NCBI RefSeq assembly: GCF_033025475.1
Contig: NZ_CP130322.1
Location: 3,415,001 to 3,479,000 of the forward strand
Direction: 5' to 3'
Length of the DNA: 64,000 bases
From: Sphingomonas sp. C3-2
GTDB taxonomy: Bacteria > Pseudomonadota > Alphaproteobacteria > Sphingomonadales > Sphingomonadaceae
Shown here: piece after piece, positions 38,732-48,967 of the stretch
How positions within the stretch are numbered: position 1 is the first letter of the stretch
How the letters are laid out: the number at the start of each line of letters is the position of its first letter
The notes under the pieces: model-generated
The model's input: the letters and a program-made list of their open reading frames with translations, nothing else
Databases searched by the model: none
What the model was told of the DNA's origin: nothing
Position numbers and translations under genes: made by a program

Positions 38732-39275
38732 TATCATCATCGAAACGCCCCGCCTGCGTCTGCGGACCTGGGATGCGGGCGATGTCGATGCCTTTCATGC
38801 GCATCTCAATTCGCCAGCGGTCATGCGCTGGCTGGGCGGGGTTCAGCCCCGCGAGGCCTATCAGGCCAGCTATGAGCGTACGGTCACGTCGCACGCGCGC
38901 TACGGCCATTGTTTTTGGGTGGTCGAGCGGATCGCCGACGGCGCGCTACTCGGTTTTTGCGGTCTGAAGCGCGTGGATGCCGAAGGCACCGACCTCACTG
39001 GCAGCTTCGAGATCGGATGGCGGCTGCGTGAGGATTGCTGGGGGCAGGGCTATGCCCGGGAGGCCGCCGAGGCTGCACTCGGCCGCGCCTTTGGTGTGCA
39101 CGATGCACCCTTCGTTGTCGCCTTTACGGTCGAAGGCAATGCCGCCAGCTGGGGGCTGATGAAACGCCTCGGCATGGAAAGGCACCCCGAACTTGATTTC
39201 GTCGATCCGCGCTTCGGTCCGGATCTCAATCCGACGATCGTTTACCGTATTGGGAGAGAACAGTGGAAGGTGTGA
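38724..39275 (+). CDS. GNAT-family N-acetyltransferase (RimJ/RimL type)
   Basis: 183 residues from the ATG at 38724, which overlaps the end of hemB. The start IIIETPRLRLRTW is typical of the RimJ/RimL-like GNAT group. The acetyl-CoA loop appears as LREDCWGQGYAREAAEAALGRAF, given here as blocks DCWGQGYA and EAAEAALGRAF. The late helix VEGNAASWGLMKRLGM is the usual family end. These enzymes acetylate N-termini of proteins, small amines or sugars; the substrate here is unknown. It continues into the gamma-carbonic-anhydrase gene with a 13-base overlap, so hemB, this gene and the next form one unit. Confidence 0.9.
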   Translation: MADIIIETPRLRLRTWDAGDVDAFHAHLNSPAVMRWLGGVQPREAYQASYERTVTSHARYGHCFWVVERIADGALLGFCGLKRVDAEGTDLTGSFEIGWRLREDCWGQGYAREAAEAALGRAFGVHDAPFVVAFTVEGNAASWGLMKRLGMERHPELDFVDPRFGPDLNPTIVYRIGREQWKV

Positions 39276-39811
39276 GCATCATAACGTTCAACGGCAAGAC
39301 GCCGAAGATCGATCCTTCCGCCTTTGTCGCGCCGGGCTGCCGCATCATCGGTGATGTCGAAATCGGGCCCGAAGCCAGCATCTGGTATAATTGCGTGCTG
39401 CGCGGTGACGTGAACTTCATCCGCATCGGCGCGCGGACCAATATTCAGGACGGCACCGTCATCCACTGCGATTCGGGGCATGGCAGCGGCGAGGGCTTTC
39501 CCTCGATCATCGGCGATGACGTGCTCGTCGGCCATATGGCGATGCTCCATGGCGTCACCGTCCAGGATCGCGGCTTTGTCGGCCTGGGATCGGTGGCGAT
39601 GGACGGCACTGTGATCGAATCGGGCGGTATGCTTGCGGCCGGCGCGCTGCTCACGCCCAACAAGCATATCGGCCGCAACGAGATGTGGGGCGGCCGCCCG
39701 GCCAAGCTCATGCGCATGCTGACCGATGAGCAGGTCGCCGCCAATCTTATGGGGGTCGCTAACTATTGCCGCCTGGCCAAGGCACACAGCGCCGCGATTA
39801 CGGGCGCCTGA
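39263..39811 (+). CDS. Gamma-carbonic-anhydrase-like hexapeptide-repeat protein
   Basis: 182 residues, with a GTG start at 39263 preceded by GGGAGAGAA (39252-39260). It has the left-handed beta-helix hexapeptide repeats of the gamma-CA / YrdA family (DPSAFVAPGCRIIGDVEIG, then ASIWYNCVLRGDVNFIRIG). The metal-type histidines are in IHCDSG and VGHMAMLHG, which match the three zinc-ligand positions. Family members are trimers; many lack proven carbonic anhydrase activity. It ends convergently with the downstream lipoprotein gene (14-base overlap). Confidence 0.92.
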   Translation: MEGVSIITFNGKTPKIDPSAFVAPGCRIIGDVEIGPEASIWYNCVLRGDVNFIRIGARTNIQDGTVIHCDSGHGSGEGFPSIIGDDVLVGHMAMLHGVTVQDRGFVGLGSVAMDGTVIESGGMLAAGALLTPNKHIGRNEMWGGRPAKLMRMLTDEQVAANLMGVANYCRLAKAHSAAITGA

Positions 39812-40316
39812 GCGCGTCCCGCAGCACGGTCAACCGCTCCGCCTGCCGCGCGTTGATCGCCTCGGCCTCGGCGCGGGCGGCCACGGCCTCTTCTACGCCA
39901 CCGATCTTGGCATCGCGCGATGCGCCCTCGGCGCGCGCGACGAGGAGCTCGTCAAGCGAGGCCAATGCGGTGGAGGTGGGCGTCCGCGCCGAATCGAGGA
40001 TCGAGATCAGGCGCTGGGCCTCCACCCAGGGCTCGCTCGCCGGTGCCGCCTGCCGCGCGGCATTCACCGCCCGCTCGGCTGCCGGAAGCGCGGCCTCGAA
40101 CGCGCTGTCGCCCGCGCGGGCCTGTGTCAGCAATTCCGCCAGTTGCGCGGCGAAGGCCGAATCCGCGGCCGCCGGGGCGGGGGGCTCGGGCGTTTCAACC
40201 TCTTCGCTGCGCTGTTCCACCGGGCGCGGCAGCAGCGAGGGGAAATCGCCCTGGTTTCCGGCACAACCGGAAACCGCAGCGGCAAGAAAAAGCGGAGCGA
40301 CGCGAAAAATTTTCAT
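39798..40316 (-). CDS. Small helical lipoprotein, unknown function
   Basis: 172 residues. The N-terminus MKIFRVAPLFLAAAVSGC has a lipobox (AVSGC), so the protein is a membrane lipoprotein. It is followed by an acidic, Pro-rich linker (EEVETPEPPAPAAADS). The rest is Ala-rich and strongly helical with Glu/Arg repeats, likely a coiled-coil or TPR-like helical bundle (AERAVNAARQAA, AEAEAINARQAERLTV). There is no catalytic motif and I do not recognise the family. It converges with the gamma-CA gene and diverges from tRNA-Arg. Confidence 0.75.
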   Translation of the reverse strand: MKIFRVAPLFLAAAVSGCAGNQGDFPSLLPRPVEQRSEEVETPEPPAPAAADSAFAAQLAELLTQARAGDSAFEAALPAAERAVNAARQAAPASEPWVEAQRLISILDSARTPTSTALASLDELLVARAEGASRDAKIGGVEEAVAARAEAEAINARQAERLTVLRDALRRP

Positions 40317-40399
40317 GTCTTTTCCCTAATCGCGTCAGAAAAGTGCTGCAACGGGGTTGCGCTCTTTGCGCATCCCCCTTAGAGGCCCCTCCACACCGC

Positions 40400-40476
40400 G
40401 CGCCCGTAGCTCAGCTGGATAGAGCACCAGACTACGAATCTGGGGGTCAGAGGTTCGAATCCTTTCGGGCGCGCCA
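40400..40476 (+). tRNA. tRNA-Arg (ACG)
   Basis: A 77-base cloverleaf with encoded CCA. The acceptor stem is GCGCCCG/CGGGCGC, the D-arm reads AGCTCAGCTGGATAGAGCA, the anticodon loop CTACGAA contains ACG and the T-arm contains GGTTCGAATCC. ACG is read as inosine-modified ICG in bacteria. Confidence 0.97.
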
Positions 40477-40642
40477 TTTTCTCAAGATCAAAAGACGCCG
40501 TACCGGCGACCGTGGCCCCGGAGCAAAACCGGACGCATGGGTATTAGAATCCCTCAGCGGTTCAAACGAACTGGCTGGCCGTTTCGACCTTCCCCCCCAT
40601 GGCATTCCCTGCAAGGTCACCGCGTAAGTTTCTGGCGCACGG

Positions 40643-40672
40643 AAACCGCCCCCACCGGTTCGGCAGGGGCGG
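40643..40672 (-). terminator. Probable terminator downstream of katG
   Basis: On the minus strand CCGCCCC (complement of 40666-40672) pairs with GGGGCGG (complement of 40646-40652) around a 13-base loop. A short TTT run (40643-40645) follows. It lies 11 bases after the katG stop. The U-run is short, so it may be a weak terminator. Confidence 0.6.
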
Positions 40673-40683
40673 CTATATCCGGG

Positions 40684-43067
<2,384 letters not shown>

Positions 43068-43071
<4 letters not shown>

Positions 43072-43277
43072 CGAAATTGCGTTCTGGCACAGCAACATGC
43101 CGATCGAATCATATTTTCGCTGGGGCTTGCAAAGGCTGTCCGCGCGAGCAGCAACAGCGATTGCAGGCGGCCATGCCAGGTTGCGCCCCGGTGCAGGTCG
43201 CGGCGGGCCAGCCGATCGAAAATCTCGCACTCCCAGCCGCGCCAGCTTCATCGCAAAGGGGACAGTTCAAGGGCTGA
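43068..43277 (+). CDS. Small cysteine-containing ORF, doubtful
   Basis: A 69-codon frame starting at ATG 43068 with AGGG four bases upstream. The product has four cysteines (TATCRS, GACKGCP and MPGCAP). The CKGCPREQQQ stretch faintly recalls the N-terminus of Crp/Fnr regulators (C..CP.R), so it may be a decayed or truncated relative. There is no neighbouring support and the codon choice could be by chance. It occupies most of the 43000-43310 gap, which otherwise shows nothing. Confidence 0.2.
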
Positions 43278-43310
43278 CACTCCTTCTTTTGGGCATGTTC
43301 GGGCTCACAA

Positions 43311-44300
43311 TCACAGAAGCGCGGTGGGGATCATCCGCAGCAGTGGCGAGATCTGCTTGCGCCAGCGGACCGCATTTCGTTGACGTTGCGGCAGATCCTT
43401 TGCCATCCGATACATGGCCCTGCGCGACATTCCGGTTCGCTCGCACAGAAAGGGATGGCGGGGGCGGTTCGCGAAATAGCTGTAGAATATGGCCGCCCGA
43501 TCACGGCCCGTTGCCGGCTTCCCCCGGTGATAGAAGCGCGCGGTGTCCGTGAAGATCACGGTTCCGCGCGGGCCCTCGCAACTGGCAATGTCGGCTGTGA
43601 AATCGGGGCCGAGATGGCGGGCCAGTTCTAGGTCGTCTGCCAGCTCATAGCTAAAACCGTCAATGTCTCCCGAATGCGCGTCCTTGCGCGGGATCATCTG
43701 GAACGGCCCGGCATTTTCGTCGACGTCATGCAGGTAGATGGCGATTTTCAGCATCCGCCTGTCTTCCCAGTCGCGATGCCATTTTCGCGTCGATATCTCA
43801 CGGCCATCGGCAACGGTATAATTGACGGTCACGCCGTCATAGGCGGGCGGCAGGCCCAGATAGGCTTCTGCGATGTTCAGCAAGCGGTCTTGCAGCCCCC
43901 ACAGGAATATCTCTGGATTGGCGATGATCCGGTGGGACGGGACGATCAGGAAATCTTCACCGAAGCGTACGCGCAGACGGGCCTCTTCAGCGAATTCTTC
44001 GGCCAGTTTCGTGCTGCTGGCCAGCATCGCATCGCTGGCTGAAAGCCCGAGCTGGTCCAGCGTCGTGACATACAGGCCGCGTTCCTCGATGGCTGAAACG
44101 ATTTCCGCCGACAACGCATCCAGTGCAGGTAATTGACCCCGATGCCGTGCCAGTGCCACGTCGTGGCGCCTGCGCAGCAAGACGCGCACATATGGGTGAT
44201 TGCTTGCGCGAAGCGCGAGGCGTGAGGGAAGATTGCGCCATCTGCGAAGCTGGCGCTCTAACGCGATATGCAGCGGTTGCCGATCGGCCCCAATTTCCAT
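43311..44300 (-). CDS. Phytanoyl-CoA-dioxygenase-like Fe(II)/2OG oxygenase
   Basis: 329 residues. The C-terminal two-thirds has the jelly-roll pattern of Fe(II)/2-oxoglutarate dioxygenases. The metal ligands are His175 and Asp177 (WHRDWED) and His258 (FYHRGKP), and Arg266 is a candidate 2OG-binding arginine. YTVADGREIS and GPRGTVIFTDT are further family-like strands. The N-terminal ~100 residues are basic (ERQLRRWRNL, LLRRRHD) and may be a separate helical part. It lies at the left end of the exopolysaccharide locus, divergent from the hydrolase-like gene with ~195 bases between. It may hydroxylate a sugar, lipid or acyl substituent of the polymer; the substrate is unknown. Confidence 0.78.
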   Translation of the reverse strand: MEIGADRQPLHIALERQLRRWRNLPSRLALRASNHPYVRVLLRRRHDVALARHRGQLPALDALSAEIVSAIEERGLYVTTLDQLGLSASDAMLASSTKLAEEFAEEARLRVRFGEDFLIVPSHRIIANPEIFLWGLQDRLLNIAEAYLGLPPAYDGVTVNYTVADGREISTRKWHRDWEDRRMLKIAIYLHDVDENAGPFQMIPRKDAHSGDIDGFSYELADDLELARHLGPDFTADIASCEGPRGTVIFTDTARFYHRGKPATGRDRAAIFYSYFANRPRHPFLCERTGMSRRAMYRMAKDLPQRQRNAVRWRKQISPLLRMIPTALL

Positions 44301-44369
44301 CGATGTCCTGCTCCGGATTGAGCCGCCACGCTAGTCTCTCCCATTTCGTCTCGGCATTGGGGGATGGCG

Positions 44370-44435
44370 GCTCAGGATTTTGGGGTGGGAAATTTGGGCC
44401 GAAATGCCAAAAAAACAGGAGCCCAAAATCCGAGC
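44370..44435. promoter_or_regulatory. Long inverted repeat in a divergent promoter region
   Basis: GGATTTTGGG (44375-44384) and CCCAAAATCC (44422-44431) are perfect inverted copies. With flanking GCTC/GAGC the pairing extends to 14 bases, interrupted by one unpaired base. The arms are 37 bases apart, between the dioxygenase gene and the hydrolase-like gene. It is a good candidate for a dimeric regulator controlling both directions, or for a stem-loop in the leader of the plus-strand unit. Confidence 0.5.
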
Positions 44436-44495
44436 AGAAGCGAACCGCGCAAACCGGCATGATACGCGAGGCAATCTGACGGGGGAGCCGGAAAT

Positions 44496-46037
44496 TTGGC
44501 GCGCATCCATCGGAATGTGCTCGTAGCGCTGGGGCTATTGCTCCTGATAACCGGGCTTGTGGTTTTTGCGGTGCCCACACGCTGGGCGGCGGCGAATGGC
44601 GAGGACGTTCAACTGCCACGGCCGACGGCGACCCGACTGGGTATCAACCTGTTCGGGCTCGCGACGTTCAATCGTCAACAGGTATTCACCAACATGATCC
44701 TGCAGAGCGAATGGTTTTCGTCGCGCGGACAGGGGTGGACGGCCTTTCCCGACCATCAGCTTGATGAAAATGGCTGGGTGCGCTTTCTGGAACCGGGGCA
44801 AACCGCGCCGCGTCCGCTCATGCTGCCGCCCGCCCCATATCGGGCGATCATCGTCCGATGTCGTTATGCGGGGCGGGGCGTGCTGTCTGCAGGAGGCGCG
44901 GCAAGAGCCCAAGAGCCCGTCGGCAACCAGGAGCTTGTTCTCGATCTCGCGCTCACCGGCGCTGATGACGAAGGCGCCTGGATCGAGCTTCTTGAAACCG
45001 ATCCCGCTAATCCTGTCAGGAACATTGATTGTCGGGAAGGCGGTCGCCCCGCCACCGAGCGTTTCCATCCCGAGTTCCTGTCTTTCGTGCGCCCGTTTCG
45101 GATCGTGCGCTTTCTCGATTGGCAACGGACGAACGACAATGTTTCTGTACGGTGGGAAAACCGGACAAGGCCCGATAGCGCCAGTCAGGTCGGGGTCTAT
45201 GGCGCTGCGATCGAGGATATGATCGATCTGGCGAACATCACGGGCGTCGATCCCTGGTTCCTGATGCCGTATCGCGCCGACGATGCCTATGTCAGGAAGT
45301 TCGCGCAGCTTGTCCACGAGCGTCTGGCACCGGATCGCCGGGTCCATGTCGAACTCGGCAATGAAATCTGGAACGACATGTTCGATGCGGCCCAGCAGGC
45401 GCAGCGCGAGGGCTTGGCGCTCGGGTTGGGGAAGGGGGATCCGGCCCGTGCGAAAATGCTCCGCTATGCGCAAAAGCTCCGCCAGACGATGCGCATATGG
45501 ACCGAGGTTTTCGCCGATCAGCCCGATCGGCTGGTTCGTGTCGCATCCAGCCAGAACGCCTGGCCCGATCTCGCAAGAATGATGCTCGAAGACGGGGATA
45601 CGCCGCAATGGATCGATGCGCTTGCCACCGCGCCTTATGTCTGGCTCGATCTCGATCGATATTCATCGGCCGACATTGACCGCGTTTTCGCGGATGTGCC
45701 GGCGGCGGTTGCCGACACGATCGATCATGCCGAGATCCATCGCAAGATAGCCCATGCGCATGGTTTGCGTTTCCTTACCTATGAGGGCGGCCAGCATCTT
45801 GTGACCCGGGATATGGCGTTCGCCCGGGCTATCCAGCGCGATCCGCGTATGGGCGCGCTCTACCGCGCTTATTTAAGCGCCTGGCAGGACCGTATCGGCG
45901 GAGATCTCGTCCTCTATGCCTCGACCGCACCGATATCCGAATATGGGGCATGGGGCTTGCGCGAATATGCCGGCCAGCCCCTGCAGCAAGCACCGAAGCT
46001 CGCCGCTGTTCGGCAGTTCATGGGAACAGGGGAATGA
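44496..46037 (+). CDS. Membrane-anchored glycoside-hydrolase-like protein of the EPS locus
   Basis: 513 residues. The start TTG at 44496 is supported by GGGGGAG 8 bases upstream. There is one N-terminal membrane anchor (VLVALGLLLLITGLVVFAV), so the domain faces the periplasm. VELGNEIWND (Glu290) has the Asn-Glu pair of clan GH-A glycosidases, as in GH51/GH39-like enzymes, and LTYEGGQHL (Glu430) is a plausible nucleophile. The spacing of 140 residues between the two glutamates is in the usual range. It may trim or edit the polymer, or act during assembly. Its stop overlaps the Wzy-like start by 4 bases (ATGA), so the two are co-translated. The family assignment is inferred from motifs only. 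Confidence 0.65.
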   Translation: MARIHRNVLVALGLLLLITGLVVFAVPTRWAAANGEDVQLPRPTATRLGINLFGLATFNRQQVFTNMILQSEWFSSRGQGWTAFPDHQLDENGWVRFLEPGQTAPRPLMLPPAPYRAIIVRCRYAGRGVLSAGGAARAQEPVGNQELVLDLALTGADDEGAWIELLETDPANPVRNIDCREGGRPATERFHPEFLSFVRPFRIVRFLDWQRTNDNVSVRWENRTRPDSASQVGVYGAAIEDMIDLANITGVDPWFLMPYRADDAYVRKFAQLVHERLAPDRRVHVELGNEIWNDMFDAAQQAQREGLALGLGKGDPARAKMLRYAQKLRQTMRIWTEVFADQPDRLVRVASSQNAWPDLARMMLEDGDTPQWIDALATAPYVWLDLDRYSSADIDRVFADVPAAVADTIDHAEIHRKIAHAHGLRFLTYEGGQHLVTRDMAFARAIQRDPRMGALYRAYLSAWQDRIGGDLVLYASTAPISEYGAWGLREYAGQPLQQAPKLAAVRQFMGTGE

Positions 46038-47617
46038 AGCGCGACGATCTTGTGCACGGCGCTGTGCCCGTTCTCATGGCCTCGTTCTTGATTCTGGCCT
46101 ATTTCACGATCAAGCACGCGCTGCACGTGGCGACGCTTGGGGGGCTGGCCGCTGCGCTGTTTCTGTTCTGCCTCCCCGCCGCCGCCCGGCGGGATATGGC
46201 GGGGCGCTGCCTCTTCATTGTGGTGGGCATGCCGATCATCGGCTGGTCATTTACAAACCCGTGGCTGCTTTACCTTGTCATGTGTCTCTGGGTGCCGATG
46301 GTCGCGTTGCGGATCGACAAGATCGTACCCGTCTATCTCTTCAGTCTGCTCATGCTGCCAGGGCTGGATTCTACTGCGGCTATCGGCGTACTGAAACTGT
46401 TCGATTTCGGCGTGCATGATGCGCTGGCCATCGGTGCCGCGATCGCGCTTTTTTTAAATCCGGCCAAGGCTCGGTCCAACTGGCTTATCGATCTTCCAGC
46501 TTGTGCGCTCCTCCTCCTCCTTGCTGCCGCCCTGGCGCGCGATACAAGCTTTTCGAATTTCCTGCGGTCGTCGTCGAACGTGATCCTTGATCTGGGATTG
46601 CCCTATTACATCGTCAGCCGCGGCATCCGCACGATGAAGGAATGCAAGGCCATCCTGTTGTGGCTGGGCTGCGGGGGGACGGTGTTGTCCGCTATCCTGT
46701 TCTATGAATTTATCCGCTTCTGGCCGATCTACAACGAACTCTACGTCAATTATGAATTGTCGACGTTGCTGCTCGTCAAATCGCGCGGTGGATTTCTGCG
46801 GGCCGGTGGGCCGTTTGTCGAATCAACATCGGCGGCGATGATCCTCGCGATCTGCGTTCTGGCGTTGTCGCTATGCCGAAATCAGTTTCGCACGCGTTGG
46901 TATTTTTTTGCGGCGATGGCCTTTTGTTGCGTGGGATTGGTGGCGCCCCAATCTCGCGGGGCATGGGTCGGCCTTTTCTTCGCGATGGCGGCCGCTGAAA
47001 TTTATCGTCGGCGCTATTTCCAATTATCGGTCGGCGCGGTGGTCGTGGCCGCAGGCATTGCACTGATAGCCGTGGGCGCACAATTCTCGTCCAGCTTTTC
47101 GGAAAGCATCGGGCTATCGGGCAATTCCAGCGATACGTCCGATTATCGCCGGCTCCTGCTCATGCGGGGGCTGCAGGAATTCTCGAATAGTCCCCTGATC
47201 GGCTTTTCCCTGCCGGAGGCCCAATGGCGCCTGCACGATCTTATACAGGGTGAGGGGATCGTCGATTTCGTGAATAGCTATGTCTGGATCATGATGATTT
47301 CGGGGGTTGTCGGTCTCGCCATCTTTATCTGGGCGTTTGTCTTTTTCATCATTCGTTCTCTGGCGTTTCGTCCCTCCCGAAGGAAACGCTATGACGATGC
47401 CGAGGTGCCCGCCTTTATTTTCTCCAGCCTTGTCATGATGATGGAAATGCTGTTCTTCACATCCTTCGGCACACGCCCTGCCATTTTTGTGTTCGGCCTG
47501 TTCGGATTTTCAGCGGCCTTTCTCAAGATCGCCCATCTGCGCGCGCATCGTCGATCCCCAGTTGTCCGGCTGCCAGAAACACCGGCGCCCGTTTCCTCAG
47601 CCAAGGCTGTCTATTAG
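46034..47617 (+). CDS. O-antigen-ligase/Wzy-like polysaccharide polymerase
   Basis: 527 residues from the ATG at 46034 (AACAGGGGA upstream), with about 11 to 12 membrane helices. The features are those of the Wzy/WaaL superfamily. There is a large periplasmic loop near residues 330-410 (PQSRGAWVGLFFAM, then SDTSDYRRLLLMRGLQ and FSNSPLIGFSLPEAQWRL). The S-D-Y-R and G-S/F-S-L-P blocks are typical of these polymerases. It probably links repeat units that were flipped by the Wzx-like protein encoded opposite. The 3' end converges with that gene and overlaps it by 21 bases. Confidence 0.83.
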   Translation: MKRDDLVHGAVPVLMASFLILAYFTIKHALHVATLGGLAAALFLFCLPAAARRDMAGRCLFIVVGMPIIGWSFTNPWLLYLVMCLWVPMVALRIDKIVPVYLFSLLMLPGLDSTAAIGVLKLFDFGVHDALAIGAAIALFLNPAKARSNWLIDLPACALLLLLAAALARDTSFSNFLRSSSNVILDLGLPYYIVSRGIRTMKECKAILLWLGCGGTVLSAILFYEFIRFWPIYNELYVNYELSTLLLVKSRGGFLRAGGPFVESTSAAMILAICVLALSLCRNQFRTRWYFFAAMAFCCVGLVAPQSRGAWVGLFFAMAAAEIYRRRYFQLSVGAVVVAAGIALIAVGAQFSSSFSESIGLSGNSSDTSDYRRLLLMRGLQEFSNSPLIGFSLPEAQWRLHDLIQGEGIVDFVNSYVWIMMISGVVGLAIFIWAFVFFIIRSLAFRPSRRKRYDDAEVPAFIFSSLVMMMEMLFFTSFGTRPAIFVFGLFGFSAAFLKIAHLRAHRRSPVVRLPETPAPVSSAKAVY

Positions 47618-48967
47618 CAGCCAATTGACCACAGCGCCGATCAAGATCCCGGCGGCCCCGGCGGATAGGAACAGAATTTCATACCCAAGGCGCAGCAGCG
47701 CCGCACGGTGCATCTGGATCCATTTGACGAGCAGAGCCGGCACTTCCATCAAGCCGATCGCCGCGACCAACCCGATCTCCCCGCCGAACACGAAGCCAAT
47801 CGGTGCCGCGATCGCGAGCCAGACGAGCTTCGATATGCTTGCCTGCAATGTCGCCTCGATCCGCCCGGTGGCCGTCAGCGCCTCATTGGCGCTGTTCGAT
47901 GCGAGCGCGAAAAACGGATTGAGCGCAAGCAGCTGAAGATAGAGGCTCGCTCCGGCATAGCGCGGGTCATAGAGGACCGCGATGACGAGCGGCGCTGATC
48001 CAATGAGGCCACCGGCGGCAAAGCTGTAGAGCAATGAGGGGCCCCAACGCTTGGCGTAAAATTGCCTGCACAGATCGCCGACGCCGTCCCGCCACAATTG
48101 CGCATAGGCGGGATACAGTACGCGCGAAGCATAGGCCGTGGTAAATGCAAGCGGCGCGGCAACGAGATTGCCGGCAAGGATGTAGAGCCCGAAATCTTCC
48201 AGCGGCATCAGCCGCGCCAGAACCAGCTTGTCGCTTTGAAGCAGGATCAGCGTGATGATGCTCGATCCAGTGACATAGCGCGCGAAATGCCACAGATCGC
48301 GCGCATATCCACGGTCGAACGCGATCCGCCGTCGCGCGCCGGAAAAAATGATGTAGCTGAGAGCGGTTTTCAGGATGCTGCTGATAAGCAACGCCACCAG
48401 CAGCGCCCAGATGTTCCGCCACAGATAGGCGAGCACAATCCCGACCACGATCTGGACGGCCAGAACGCTGAGTTCCAAAAGCGAAAGGCGGATAAGCTGG
48501 CGGTTCCGGATGGCAGTCAGCAGCGTGAGCGATGCGAGACCTTCGATGACGAAGCTCAGCGAAGACAGTGCGATCAGCGGTGCCAGTTCGGGCTTGGCAA
48601 GTATGTTGGCGATCGGCGTCGCCAACACCGCCAGCGTTGTCGTTAATACGGCCGCGCGAATAACCGCGATCGTCCAGACCGTATCGAGAAACTCGGGCTT
48701 GTCTCCGTCCTGATGGCGAACGACGAAAGCCTGAAATCCGAGGTCTGACGCCATCGCGGCCGCAAAGGATATCGCGCCGATGATACCTGACATGCCGAAT
48801 ATCTCGGGCACCAGCAGCCGGGTTAGGATAACGGTGCTTATCGCGCGCAACAAATTTGTGACGATAACCGAGGCGATGACGACATTGGTGTCCCGACCGA
48901 TCAGGCCGCGCCACCGCTGGAGGGGCCGGCTCCCATCCGGCAGCGCAGTGGACGGGCTCGCTGTCAC
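47597..48967 (-). CDS. Wzx-like oligosaccharide flippase (MOP/polysaccharide-transport family)
   Basis: 456 residues with a GTG start (48965-48967) that overlaps the glycosyltransferase stop by 4 bases (GTGA). About 12 to 14 membrane helices. The N-terminal signature ILTRLLVPEIFGMSGIIGAIS is typical of lipopolysaccharide-type flippases (polysaccharide synthesis protein family), and DLGFQAFVVRHQ is its second conserved block. It moves undecaprenyl-pyrophosphate-linked repeat units across the inner membrane. The gene is last in the minus-strand GT4-flippase unit and convergent with the Wzy-like polymerase gene. Confidence 0.9.
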   Translation of the reverse strand: MTASPSTALPDGSRPLQRWRGLIGRDTNVVIASVIVTNLLRAISTVILTRLLVPEIFGMSGIIGAISFAAAMASDLGFQAFVVRHQDGDKPEFLDTVWTIAVIRAAVLTTTLAVLATPIANILAKPELAPLIALSSLSFVIEGLASLTLLTAIRNRQLIRLSLLELSVLAVQIVVGIVLAYLWRNIWALLVALLISSILKTALSYIIFSGARRRIAFDRGYARDLWHFARYVTGSSIITLILLQSDKLVLARLMPLEDFGLYILAGNLVAAPLAFTTAYASRVLYPAYAQLWRDGVGDLCRQFYAKRWGPSLLYSFAAGGLIGSAPLVIAVLYDPRYAGASLYLQLLALNPFFALASNSANEALTATGRIEATLQASISKLVWLAIAAPIGFVFGGEIGLVAAIGLMEVPALLVKWIQMHRAALLRLGYEILFLSAGAAGILIGAVVNWLLIDSLG

